From NCBI GenBank assembly GCA_030147335.1, contig JASKZZ010000036.1, forward strand, positions 1 through 9,413: a DNA stretch of 9,413 nucleotides. Reading direction: 5' to 3'. Position numbers and translations under genes: made by a program. Position 1 is the stretch's first letter. The number at the start of each line of letters is the position of its first letter. The notes under the pieces were generated by a model. It did no database searches, was not told the origin of the DNA, and worked only from the letters and a program-made list of their open reading frames with translations. Origin of the DNA: Herpetosiphonaceae bacterium. GTDB taxonomy: Bacteria; Chloroflexota; Chloroflexia; Chloroflexales; Kallotenuaceae. Below are positions 1-6,547 of the stretch, in pieces.

Positions 1-204
1 TTGCGTAGGGGCGGCGTCAGCTTGCCGTCCTGCTTTACGAACGGGGGCAAGGACAGCGGCGGCTTGCAGCACTGCACGCTCACGATCTGCCGTGTTAATC
101 TGACCAAGCAGTATTCCAATGTCATCGTCCGAGCCGGACAAACTAGGCTGCTGGCGTTCCGTGCCAACCAGTGCTGTACGCACCAGGGCTTGCCATTGAT
201 TCAC
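1..204 (-). CDS. Probable DUF5691 family protein, N-terminal 68 codons (runs off left edge)
   Basis: A GTG at 204-202 opens an uninterrupted frame to the window edge, giving 68 codons that begin MNQWQALVRTALVGTERQ. A strong SD, GGAGGG at 216-211, sits 6 nt upstream and fixes this start. The gene begins 18 nt after the stop of the SWIM zinc-finger gene, so the two are almost certainly one transcript. The opening 'W..LV.TALVGTER' followed by a stretch rich in charged and alanine residues (DREAVLQAAA-like) is what I remember of DUF5691 proteins, which commonly sit directly after SWIM-domain genes in bacteria. No catalytic motif is visible in this fragment and its biochemical role is unknown to me. 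The reading frame is well supported; the family name rests on the short N-terminus plus context. Confidence 0.68.
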   Translation of the reverse strand, partial: MNQWQALVRTALVGTERQQPSLSGSDDDIGILLGQINTADRERAVLQAAAVLAPVRKAGRQADAAPTQ

Positions 205-222
205 CGTAATCCCTCCGGTAAG

Positions 223-1557
223 CTACAAATGCACATAGCGATTATCAACGTGGACGGCGAGCGGGAGCAAAGTTGCGCCGTCCCACTCACCAAACAGCCA
301 AACAGGATGACCACCACTCAAAGCAAGAAGTCGCAGCGGATGATCGAAAGCGGGGTGTAATGGGATGGCTTGCCCATTCATGTCACATAGTATCCAGGCA
401 TCATGGCGAACGGGAATGACGTTTTCTAGCTGCGCGGGAAAACGACCCAACCACGGGTTACACGCCAGCGCAACCGTGTACGCCGTCAGCATCTCATCTA
501 TTGAACGATAGCCCGAAGTCATGCTTAGCTGCTGGGGCGCGGATAAACGCTGTTTGAGCAACGCCCTTTGCGGGTAGGCACTCGGAAAGAAGACAAGCTC
601 GGCTTCTAAACAGGTGCCCGGCATCAAGCTCCGGTTGAGCGGCTGCCCTTGATGCGCGAAGTCAAGGATCAGCGCGGTGAGGCCGGTTTGCTCACCATAG
701 AGCCAGATACGTTGGACCTGCAGCCGGTCTTCCTCGTCGATACGCTGCCCCCAAATGTGCCATTGGTCATGCAGCCCTGGCTCGCCCAGCAGGTCTTCCT
801 GCTTTATGGTAAATCCGATAAGTGACCGGACATCTGCTTGTAGCGGTGCCGGGAGCGTGTCTAGCCGCGAGTAGCCGTCGAGCAAGAGTTGGAGCAGGCC
901 GATGGCTTCAAGCAGACGCTCATGCCATCCAGAGCCAGATACCGGTATTCCAGCCATGTCACGAATCAGTCTCGCAACACCGAGTGCTTGCGCGTCAACC
1001 ATGCGCGCTGCCATCGTTTCCCAGTAGGTATGGGGCTGTGATTGGGCTGATGCTAATCCATTGCGAATAAGATCCCGGAGCCATAAATCGAGATCATTCA
1101 GACCCTTATCAATCCGCTTATGCCGTTCGCCCTGTTGCCGTGCGCTCGCAGCTGTTGCTTTCCGAGCTTGCCCATCGCCAGCATCGCCATCAGTAGCCGA
1201 CAGCTGCTCCTTACGCTCCGCCTTGAGCTTGCGTTTGGCGATCCATTCTTCGACCCAATCGGGTGGCGCTAGCTCAGGAACTGTTGACTCAGTGCCGGCG
1301 TGGAGCAGCAGAAGACCAAGGCCATGCTTGCAAGGAAATTTGCGACTGGGACATGAGCAACGAAAACTAAGCTCAGCAACGTCCACCTGCGTCCGATACG
1401 GTTCCTTGCCACTCCCCTGACATTCGCCCCAGACTACCTGCGTATTGTGACCAAGATTGCTCCATTTGCGTTGGCTGGCAAGTCCTTTCCCTGCTTTGGC
1501 TGAGGAAGGGTCGGGTGCGAGCGCCAATATTTGCTCGCTTGTCAACGATGCTGTCAT
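223..1557 (-). CDS. SWIM zinc-finger domain protein (444 aa)
   Basis: The SWIM signature CxC-x6-CxH is present as CSCPSRKFPCKH, with Cys67, Cys69, Cys76 and His78 as zinc ligands, followed by a hydrophobic helix (GLGLLLL). SWIM domains are zinc-binding modules thought to bind DNA or protein. Residues about 110-150 form a charged, low-complexity linker (KRKLKAERKEQ, then DGDAGDG), and the remaining 300 residues are mainly helical with no enzyme motif I recognise. The frame is open back to 1614, but I chose ATG at 1557 because AAGGA lies 8 nt upstream and the longer N-terminus would run through the likely promoter and operator. There is no signal peptide or membrane segment, so it is probably cytoplasmic. 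It is the first gene of a minus-strand operon with a probable DUF5691 gene. E. coli YehQ, in the yehL-yehM-yehP-yehQ cluster (MoxR AAA+, VWA, SWIM), is a distant parallel from memory. Family call secure; function inferred only. Confidence 0.88.
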   Translation of the reverse strand: MTASLTSEQILALAPDPSSAKAGKGLASQRKWSNLGHNTQVVWGECQGSGKEPYRTQVDVAELSFRCSCPSRKFPCKHGLGLLLLHAGTESTVPELAPPDWVEEWIAKRKLKAERKEQLSATDGDAGDGQARKATAASARQQGERHKRIDKGLNDLDLWLRDLIRNGLASAQSQPHTYWETMAARMVDAQALGVARLIRDMAGIPVSGSGWHERLLEAIGLLQLLLDGYSRLDTLPAPLQADVRSLIGFTIKQEDLLGEPGLHDQWHIWGQRIDEEDRLQVQRIWLYGEQTGLTALILDFAHQGQPLNRSLMPGTCLEAELVFFPSAYPQRALLKQRLSAPQQLSMTSGYRSIDEMLTAYTVALACNPWLGRFPAQLENVIPVRHDAWILCDMNGQAIPLHPAFDHPLRLLALSGGHPVWLFGEWDGATLLPLAVHVDNRYVHL

Positions 1558-1588
1558 TCCTCTCATCCTTATCTGCTGCTTGATCCTA

Positions 1589-1594
1589 ATAATA
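1589..1594 (-). promoter_or_regulatory. Candidate -10 box for the SWIM/DUF5691 operon
   Basis: On the minus strand the hexamer reads TATTAT. It would place transcription initiation near 1582, giving a leader of roughly 25 nt before the ATG at 1557, which carries the SD. No good -35 is seen at 17 bp; TTGCTG lies at a short 14-bp spacing. The box is plausible but not proven, and the adjacent inverted repeat would cover the -35 region. Confidence 0.35.
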
Positions 1595-1604
1595 CAGAGA
1601 ACAA

Positions 1605-1621
1605 GTGACAGCAAATGTCAC
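1605..1621. promoter_or_regulatory. Candidate operator: GTGACA-N5-TGTCAC inverted repeat
   Basis: A perfect 6-bp inverted repeat, GTGACA gcaaa TGTCAC, lies about 48 bp upstream of the SWIM start and just upstream of the candidate minus-strand -10 box, over the expected -35 region. A short spacer and perfect symmetry are typical of a site for a homodimeric repressor or activator. The spacing does not match CRP/FNR sites. No regulator gene is in the window, so the protein is unknown. Confidence 0.4.
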
Positions 1622-1663
1622 AACCCAAATCGAGGCCAATCCGAGGGCAAGCATAGGAGGAGT

Positions 1664-1700
1664 GTTTCGCACGAGAGTATAGCATGCTGGTACGCGAAAC
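1664..1700. repeat. Inverted repeat GTTTCGC-N23-GCGAAAC in the divergent intergenic region
   Basis: A 7-bp perfect inverted repeat (arms 1664-1670 and 1694-1700) encloses 23 bp that contain the palindrome AGCATGCT at 1681-1688. It lies between the divergently transcribed SWIM and S9 peptidase genes and about 90 bp upstream of the peptidase start. It could be an operator or a weak hairpin. There is no T-run on either strand that would suggest a terminator. Confidence 0.3.
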
Positions 1701-1791
1701 CTTTATGTCCTTCGGTCTATATGGTAGTGTGATGGAACAGCAGAGCGGCAATCAAACAACGGCATAGCAGTAACCGTCGGTGGAGGACTCA

Positions 1792-3651
1792 ATGACATCT
1801 GATGACATGGAAATGACAGTCACACTCATGGCCAAGCTCGGCTCCTGCGTGTCCCCAAGTTTCTCGCCGGATGGCTCGCAACTGGCTTTTATTTCAAACA
1901 TGAGCGGCCTCCCCCAAATCTGGACGGTAGCCTCATCCGGCGGATGGCCCAAGCTAGTAACGGCGCTTGATGATCCGATCTCGGAGGTGGCGTGGTCACC
2001 GGATGGACGCTGGCTTGCATTTGTTTTAGCACCTGGCGGCGGCATGAATCAGCAAGTTTATCTTGTGCAGCCCGAAGGAACCAACATGCGGCGACTAACG
2101 GCTGGAGGGCGAGACAACAACTGGCTCGGGCCGTGGACCCATGACGGCAGTAGCCTTGCCATTGCCTCAAATCGTGACAATGCGACAGGCATGGATGTGT
2201 ATCTCGTTGATGTTGACAGCGGCGAGTGGACGTTGGTGGCAAAGCAAACTGGAATTGGCCGCGTTACAGACATTAGCCATGACCATCAACAGGTTATAGT
2301 GAACCGAATGATCGGGCGCGGCGATAATAATCTGATCGTTGTGGATCGAGCGCAGGGACTGGAGCATGTGCTGACGCCGCACGACGGGCCGGGAACCTTT
2401 GGCGGCGGGAAGCTTTCGCCCGACGGCAAAATTGCTTACCTGACGACCAACCAAGATCGGGAGCGGACAGCTTTTGGTCGCGTCTCCATGGATGACGATG
2501 GCATTCCAGGGCAGATTGAGCTACTGGCGGAACGCGACGACGCTGAACTCGATAGTATTGCTCTGACCGACGATGGGCGGGTGGCCGCGCTTGTATGGAA
2601 CGTCGACGGACGGAGCGAGCTTGTTGTTGTTAATCTTGAACGTCCTCAACAGCAAAGTGAACTCCCAATACCGGGTGAGCTGATCTGGGGCCCGACCTTT
2701 TCGCGCGACGGATCACGACTAGCGCTAGCGGCATCGGGCGCAGCTTTGCCGTGGGACATCTGGATTGTAGACCGGGCGACAAACACAGCAGAGCAGATTA
2801 CGCACAGCCCACACGCCGGTGTCGATCTCGCAAGATTAGTACGTCCCGAACTTGTGCGATTTACAGCCCACGATCAGCTTCCACTCAGCGGCTGGTTATA
2901 CCAACCACGGGACGTGACCCTACCCTGCCCGATTGTGCTGAGCTTTCACGGCGGCCCCGAAGGTCAGGAGCGACCAAATATCAACGGCACGTATCAGGCC
3001 TTGCTCGCGCAAGGTATTGCCGTGTTTGCCCCAAATGTGCGCGGCTCATCCGGCTTTGGCAAGACATTTGTGAATCTGGATAACCGTGAGCTGCGCTTCA
3101 ATGCAATCAAGGATATTAAAGCCTGTGTTGACTATGTTGTTGCAAGGGGCATAGCCGATCCGCAGCGCGTCGGGATTATGGGCGGTTCATACGGCGGTTA
3201 TATGACAATGGTTGGGCTGACGGATTATCCTGACCTGTTCGCGGCGGGAGCGAATCTGTTTGGTATCGTTAACTTTGAAACCTTTTTTGAGCATACCGAG
3301 CCATGGATGGCCGCTATTTCGCACACTGAATACGGCGATCCTGTAACCGAACTTGATCTCTTGCGTCAACTATCGCCAATCCATCGTCTCGATCAAGTAC
3401 GAGCCGCAACGCTGGTACTGCATGGTGCAAACGACACGAATGTGCCCGTTGTGGAGGCGGAGCAAGTGGTCGAGCAGCTCAAGCGACGAGGAGCGACCGT
3501 AGAATATATCCTGTTTCCTGACGAGGGACACGGCTTTGTGAAAATCAGCAATCGTATTCGGGCTGCTACTGCGACAGTACACTGGTTCGTGCAACACCTT
3601 ACGCGCAGCCATCCGTCGACAGATGGTGGAGGAGAACTATCCGAACTGTAG
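1792..3651 (+). CDS. S9 family prolyl oligopeptidase-type serine peptidase (dipeptidyl/acylaminoacyl peptidase-like, 619 aa)
   Basis: Serine exopeptidase or oligopeptidase that cleaves short peptides or acylated N-termini; no signal peptide, so cytoplasmic. The N-terminal half (about residues 10-330) is a beta-propeller with recurring PD40/WD40-like blades: FSPDGSQLAF, WSPDGRWLAF, WTHDGSSLAI, LSPDGKIAYL, FSRDGSRLAL. The C-terminal alpha/beta-hydrolase domain (about 350-610) has the oxyanion-hole motif HGGP at 386-389, nucleophile Ser466 in GGSYGGY, Asp548 in LHGANDTNVPV and His580 in DEGHGF, so the triad is complete. ATG at 1792 was chosen because GGAGG at 1782-1786 lies 5 nt upstream; the in-frame GTG at 1780 overlaps that SD. 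Length is close to the usual 600-700 residues of the family. It stands alone, divergent from the SWIM operon and followed by a hairpin terminator. Exact substrate cannot be told from sequence. Confidence 0.95.
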   Translation: MTSDDMEMTVTLMAKLGSCVSPSFSPDGSQLAFISNMSGLPQIWTVASSGGWPKLVTALDDPISEVAWSPDGRWLAFVLAPGGGMNQQVYLVQPEGTNMRRLTAGGRDNNWLGPWTHDGSSLAIASNRDNATGMDVYLVDVDSGEWTLVAKQTGIGRVTDISHDHQQVIVNRMIGRGDNNLIVVDRAQGLEHVLTPHDGPGTFGGGKLSPDGKIAYLTTNQDRERTAFGRVSMDDDGIPGQIELLAERDDAELDSIALTDDGRVAALVWNVDGRSELVVVNLERPQQQSELPIPGELIWGPTFSRDGSRLALAASGAALPWDIWIVDRATNTAEQITHSPHAGVDLARLVRPELVRFTAHDQLPLSGWLYQPRDVTLPCPIVLSFHGGPEGQERPNINGTYQALLAQGIAVFAPNVRGSSGFGKTFVNLDNRELRFNAIKDIKACVDYVVARGIADPQRVGIMGGSYGGYMTMVGLTDYPDLFAAGANLFGIVNFETFFEHTEPWMAAISHTEYGDPVTELDLLRQLSPIHRLDQVRAATLVLHGANDTNVPVVEAEQVVEQLKRRGATVEYILFPDEGHGFVKISNRIRAATATVHWFVQHLTRSHPSTDGGGELSEL

Positions 3652-3678
3652 ACAGAGAATGTTAAGCTTACAGCACAA

Positions 3679-3710
3679 GCACAGCCGAGGAAATACATTC
3701 TCGGCTGTGC
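3679..3710. terminator. Hairpin terminator downstream of the S9 peptidase, possibly bidirectional
   Basis: GCACAGCCGAG at 3679-3689 pairs perfectly with CTCGGCTGTGC at 3700-3710, an 11-bp GC-rich stem with a 10-nt loop. It lies 27 bp after the peptidase stop and is followed by a moderately T-rich stretch (GTATTTACGTTTT). The minus-strand ORF 3715-3897 ends 4 bp from the other side of the stem, so the same hairpin may stop transcription from both directions. The U-tract is imperfect. Confidence 0.65.
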
Positions 3711-3714
3711 GTAT

Positions 3715-3897
3715 TTACGTTTTGTCGGTCAGATCTTGCACTGCAACTAGGGCAGGGCTACGAACTGGCTCAGAAACGTGCGCGCCGACGTTCGGGTGTT
3801 TGTTCCCATCTACCTGGCCATTCGTGATAACCTGAGCAGGCACAACGATGAGCAGTAACACGGCCAGCATGGCTAGCAAGGACTCGATACGACGCAT
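3715..3897 (-). pseudogene. Truncated trypsin-like (S1) protease: signal peptide and mature N-terminus only (60 codons)
   Basis: The product starts with a textbook export signal: MRRIE, then a hydrophobic core LLAMLAVLLLIVVPAQ at about residues 7-22. It is followed by VITNGQVDGNKHPNVGA, which closely resembles the start of the mature chain of bacterial trypsin-like serine proteases (pattern 'NGxxDGNxHPxVGA'). The frame then continues for about 20 residues and stops. The segments carrying the catalytic His, Asp and Ser are absent, and the S9-gene terminator follows 4 bp later. I therefore read this as a 3'-deleted remnant rather than a working protease; a short secreted peptide is possible. 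The SD upstream of ATG 3897 is weak (AGAAG). A candidate promoter lies about 85 bp upstream. Confidence 0.55.
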
Positions 3898-4162
3898 GAG
3901 CTTCTGCTAGCATCAGGATATTTTGGGGGTTGATACACGCCGACAGGGAAGCGACAGGATCTGGCGAAGTACGGCAACTTTACTCGTTTCCAACCAATTT
4001 TGCAAACAAAAATCGAAGCAAAGCAGACGCGCCTAATCTATTGAGTGTACAGGTCCCGCGTCGATTGGAGTTGTCGGGCTCCCGCAGCTATATCCAGTTG
4101 TAGAATCATGCTCTACAGCAGCATCCTCAAACCCCATTCCTTGACATGATGGTACGGCTACG
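3898..4162. other. Intergenic spacer between two decayed minus-strand genes
   Basis: No open frame with a convincing start, RBS or recognisable product was found on either strand. The region holds the candidate promoter at 3977-4005 and a small inverted repeat, TGTAGA-N7-TCTACA at 4099-4117, which lies beyond the 3' end of the kinase pseudogene. That repeat lacks a T-run, so it is a weak terminator candidate at best. Confidence 0.4.
3977..4005 (-). promoter_or_regulatory. Candidate promoter for the truncated protease ORF
   Basis: On the minus strand TTGCAA (4005-4000) and TAAAGT (3982-3977) are separated by exactly 17 bp, an acceptable sigma-70-like pair. It is about 80 bp upstream of the ATG at 3897 and lies in an AT-richer patch. 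There is no other support for it. Confidence 0.3.
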
Positions 4163-4980
4163 TTACGCAACGCACATCAGCGCGGCGCGAGAAACTTCTT
4201 CCGTTATGTCAAATCTGGCTTGCAGCTTTTGCAAGAATATAGTTTCTGAACCTACATCATCCGCTTGTTCCAGGTAGTTTCCAGCGTGAAAGGCCAGCGG
4301 GAAGCGGACGGCATCAGCAATGCTCATGCGCTCTTGCTCCGTAAGCAGGCGCTGTGATTGGTAGCCTTCCATAATCGCATGAATACTACTCTGATCCGGC
4401 TCCAGCACAAGCGGAGCAGACAGATCGTAGTGACTCGTAAGCAATAGATTCCCCAAATCAAGCACGGCAGGCCCGAGACCGGCGCAATCCCAATCGATCA
4501 GAACAAGCGTATCATGAACCGTGCGGACGGCATTGGCATGCCAGCAATCACCATGGATCAGCGTTGTTGGTAGTAGTACCTGACGTTGCAGCCGTTCCAC
4601 GAATGAAGCCGAGCAGCGGCAGCGCCAAGCAGCTGTAGATCAGCAGCTGTCGGATTGGCGACGTTGCCGTGGATATAGGATGTCATCAGCATCCACCACT
4701 GTGGAGGGTCGCCAACGGGATCTCCTTTAGCCGTTAACAGCACCTTGGGAGCACTGTACCCCTGCACGGCAAGCCAACGCAAAAGCGTAGCCGGTTGTTT
4801 CATCCATGGCGTTGGCTCCAGCCGTTGGACCATCCGCAGGACCCACATCTGCCCATACGTATCAGCAACGCGGTAAATACCGCGCCAGTCGAGGGCGTGC
4901 TGCTGCAACGAATGAATCTCCGCAACCGAGATTGGGTAAAGCTGTTCAATCAACTTTTTGATGTGATTCAGCTCAGACAT
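4163..4980 (-). pseudogene. Frameshifted aminoglycoside phosphotransferase (APH)/choline kinase-family protein
   Basis: Two adjacent minus-strand frames together encode a small-molecule kinase of the APH fold. The N-terminal part (4980 down to about 4603) starts MSELNHIKKLIEQLYP at an ATG with AGGA 8 nt upstream, and contains the hinge-like MTSYIHGN and the helix LGAAAARLH. The C-terminal part, in another frame (about 4600 down to 4163), has the catalytic loop LIHGDCWHANAV (Brenner motif HGDxxxxN) and the metal-binding segment VLIDWD, then a DLGNLL helix. The frames fail to join at 4598-4606, where one base appears to be missing between CAT and GTG. Only about 17 residues separate LH from HGD, where I would expect roughly 30-60, so an internal deletion of 3n+1 bases is likelier than a single-base sequencing error. 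Substrate unknown; probably not functional. Confidence 0.8.
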
Positions 4981-5016
4981 CCCTGCTGTCCTGATATGTA
5001 ATCGCTTTGCTGCCGA

Positions 5017-5202
5017 CTAGCTTGTGACCACTCCCGTCGCAAAGTGGGTCGGCATGTAGGACGCAAGCGGGTGGCGATCGCGCCGATCTTTACTCCATCC
5101 TATCATCACCAAGCCAGCTACCAGCTGTCCACCAATCTGAGCCTCCAATGAGTACCAAAACGCATCCCACATCACAATTATGTAGCCGAATATCCACAGC
5201 AC
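5017..5202 (-). CDS. Uncertain small hydrophobic ORF (up to 61 aa)
   Basis: A frame open from 5202 to the stop at 5017 begins LWIFGYIIVMWDAFWYSLEA after the initiator, followed by a hydrophobic segment GGQLVAGLVMIGW and a charged tail (SKDRRDRHP), which looks like one or two membrane segments. The minus strand carries an extremely strong SD, AGGAGGTG at 5207-5200, and a perfect TATAAT at 5243-5238, both suggesting expression. However, the GTG at 5202 lies inside that SD, the next ATG (5172) has no SD, and a GTG at the best distance (5197) opens a different 35-codon frame with unlikely composition. I do not recognise the protein. It may be a small gene with an odd start or a remnant. Confidence 0.3.
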   Translation of the reverse strand: MLWIFGYIIVMWDAFWYSLEAQIGGQLVAGLVMIGWSKDRRDRHPLASYMPTHFATGVVTS

Positions 5203-5237
5203 CTCCTGTTACGTACACAGGACGGCGTACACCCACA

Positions 5238-5243
5238 ATTATA
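5238..5243 (-). promoter_or_regulatory. Perfect -10 box (TATAAT) on the minus strand
   Basis: The hexamer TATAAT is followed, after about 30 nt, by the strong SD AGGAGG at 5207-5202, so a transcript with a short leader would lead into the small minus-strand ORF. The -35 region is poor (TAAGTT at 17 bp). Confidence 0.35.
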
Positions 5244-5285
5244 CTAAAGCCCCCTCACAAAACTTAAATATGGCTGTACGCTCAG

Positions 5286-5291
5286 TATAAG
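5286..5291 (+). promoter_or_regulatory. Candidate -10 box for the ABC transporter operon
   Basis: TATAAG lies 74 bp upstream of the TTG start at 5365. A weak -35 (TTAAAT at 16 bp or CTTAAA at 17 bp) precedes it. It is the best plus-strand candidate in the 162-bp region upstream of the operon, which also holds the divergent TATAAT and two direct copies of GTACAC 14 bp apart (5213-5218, 5227-5232). Confidence 0.35.
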
Positions 5292-5364
5292 CACGGCCTG
5301 CAATACGGCAAACAACCCAACATAAGCGAACACCCGCGATAGCCGATATAAAAGGAACAATTAA

Positions 5365-5751
5365 TTGAAAGTCAAACGAATACAGCTATTGATCGCAATA
5401 GTTTTGCTGCTGATCGGCATTGCCGGTGTGGTGCACACAGCATTGGAACAGTCACAAGCGCATGCATCGTCTGCGGAAGTCATTGCGGCTCAAGCGTCAA
5501 TCGCGGAGATCGAGGCCAATGTCGATAACATCGCTGAGATGCCACGGATCGAGATGCAAAGCGACGGTTCAAGCAGGCCTGACGCTCCTGTACCACCCAC
5601 ACCACCAACACCTCCTGCAACGCCCAAAGTCGTCGTTGATCCCTGGATGTGGCTCGGGCTCACCGTAGCATGTTTCACCCCATTCGCCCTACTCGGTTGG
5701 TATCTCGACCAACGAAAAGATTCGGTTGTGTACGAACAGCCATTAGCCTAA
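5365..5751 (+). CDS. Small two-pass membrane protein with proline-rich linker, first gene of an ABC transporter operon (128 aa)
   Basis: I do not recognise a family. The start is TTG at 5365, supported by AAGGA at 5352-5356 with an 8-nt spacer. A short basic N-terminus (MKVKR) precedes a membrane helix at about residues 6-26. Next come a helical, Ala/Glu-rich stretch at 34-60 (AAQASIAEIEANV), a proline/threonine-rich linker at 72-87 (PVPPTPPTPPATP), a second membrane helix at 94-114 (WMWLGL...ALLGWYL), and a charged tail. By the positive-inside rule both ends are cytoplasmic and the 27-93 segment is outside. It ends 22 bp before the ATPase gene and so is co-transcribed with the ABC transporter. 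An accessory subunit, regulator or scaffold is the natural guess; this comes from context only. Reading frame and topology are well supported, function is not. Confidence 0.78.
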   Translation: MKVKRIQLLIAIVLLLIGIAGVVHTALEQSQAHASSAEVIAAQASIAEIEANVDNIAEMPRIEMQSDGSSRPDAPVPPTPPTPPATPKVVVDPWMWLGLTVACFTPFALLGWYLDQRKDSVVYEQPLA

Positions 5752-5773
5752 TTTATTACAACAAGGACCAACA

Positions 5774-6478
5774 ATGCTTCACCAACACCATACATCAGCC
5801 GCCCCGCACGCTGTCGCAGCCCACGATCTCCGACGCGTACTCCCACTCGGAGGTCAGTCCGTACCCATCTTGAACGGTGTCTCGTTCACCATTGGTCGTA
5901 GCGAGTGGGTTTCGCTGACTGGACCATCAGGCTCGGGGAAGTCCACGTTGCTGGGAATTATCGCAGGATTGGATACACCATCCAGTGGACAGATTGTTGT
6001 CGACGGCGTGGATATCACAAGCATGGGCGAGGGCAAACTGGCGCGCATTCGTAATCAAAAGATCGGGATCGTATTTCAGTCATTCAACCTCATTCCCACG
6101 CTTACAGCGCAAGAAAACGTCGAAACACCGTTGTATGTCAGCTCAAGCGTGTCCACACGAGACGTCAGTAAACGTGCCCAACAGATGCTGGAATTGGTAG
6201 GGCTTGGAGACCGGCTCCGCAACCGTCCGCATCAGCTTTCGGGTGGCCAGCAGCAGCGTGTCGCAATCGCGCGCGCCCTGGTGACGCATCCGACGCTGCT
6301 GGTAGCCGACGAGCCGACCGGCAACCTCGATAGCCAGTCTAGTGCGCAGGTGCTTGATTTGTTTGCCAAGCTGCGCGACGAACTCGGCATTACGCTCGTT
6401 ATCGCTACGCACGACCCAGCTACTGCCGTGCGTGCTGATCGTAATCTGCATCTGATCGACGGACGCCTCGCCGCGTAA
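5774..6478 (+). CDS. ABC transporter ATP-binding protein, MacB/LolD/YbbA-type (234 aa)
   Basis: Cytoplasmic ATPase that powers the FtsX-type permease encoded next. All motifs are intact: Walker A GPSGSGKST at residues 50-58, Q-loop Gln102 in VFQSFNLIPTLTAQENVE, signature LSGGQQQR from 155, Walker B LLVADE at 175-180 with catalytic Glu180, D-loop NLDSQSS, and switch His213 in ATHDP. The 'FNLIPTLTAQENV' and 'ADEPTGNLDS' segments are characteristic of the MacB/LolD/FtsE subgroup (type VII, mechanotransmission ABC systems) rather than of importers. ATG 5774 has AAGGA at 5763-5767 with a 6-nt spacer. The first 15 residues (three His in MLHQHHTSAAPHAVA) form a slight N-terminal extension before the nucleotide-binding fold. 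It sits 22 bp after the small membrane protein and 69 bp before the permease. Confidence 0.97.
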   Translation: MLHQHHTSAAPHAVAAHDLRRVLPLGGQSVPILNGVSFTIGRSEWVSLTGPSGSGKSTLLGIIAGLDTPSSGQIVVDGVDITSMGEGKLARIRNQKIGIVFQSFNLIPTLTAQENVETPLYVSSSVSTRDVSKRAQQMLELVGLGDRLRNRPHQLSGGQQQRVAIARALVTHPTLLVADEPTGNLDSQSSAQVLDLFAKLRDELGITLVIATHDPATAVRADRNLHLIDGRLAA

Positions 6479-6547
6479 TCCCGCATCAACCACTTGTCAA
6501 ACTGACTCCATCGTAACCACATCATATTGTCGGGAGCGCATACAGCC

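Noticed and set aside
1..360. 119-codon plus-strand frame at the left edge
   Set aside because: It lies antisense to the DUF5691 and SWIM genes, starts with a non-ATG codon at the window edge, has no SD and no protein-like pattern.
822..1420. Two plus-strand frames of 82 and 119 codons
   Set aside because: Antisense shadows of the SWIM gene; Arg/Ser/Cys-rich composition typical of reverse-frame translation.
1605..1621. CRP/FNR-type operator reading of the GTGACA repeat
   Set aside because: CRP needs TGTGA-N6-TCACA and FNR TTGAT-N4-ATCAA; here GTGA and TCAC are 9 bp apart, so those families are not supported.
1569..1751. 60-codon minus-strand frame in the divergent intergenic region
   Set aside because: It overlaps the probable SWIM promoter, has no SD and a Cys/Ser-rich random-looking sequence.
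3393..3698. Minus-strand frames antisense to the 3' end of the S9 peptidase
   Set aside because: The sense gene has a full catalytic triad and continuous homology; the antisense frames show no motif or RBS.
4141..4169. Consensus-like TTGACA on the plus strand
   Set aside because: No -10 box at 16-18 bp and no plus-strand gene downstream; the region reads into the antisense of the kinase pseudogene.
4598..4606. Programmed ribosomal frameshift joining the two kinase halves
   Set aside because: No slippery heptamer or downstream structure is visible, and the shortened spacing between motifs points to deletion.
3652..5364. Insertion sequence or transposon as the cause of gene decay
   Set aside because: No transposase frame, terminal inverted repeats or target-site duplication could be found in this stretch.
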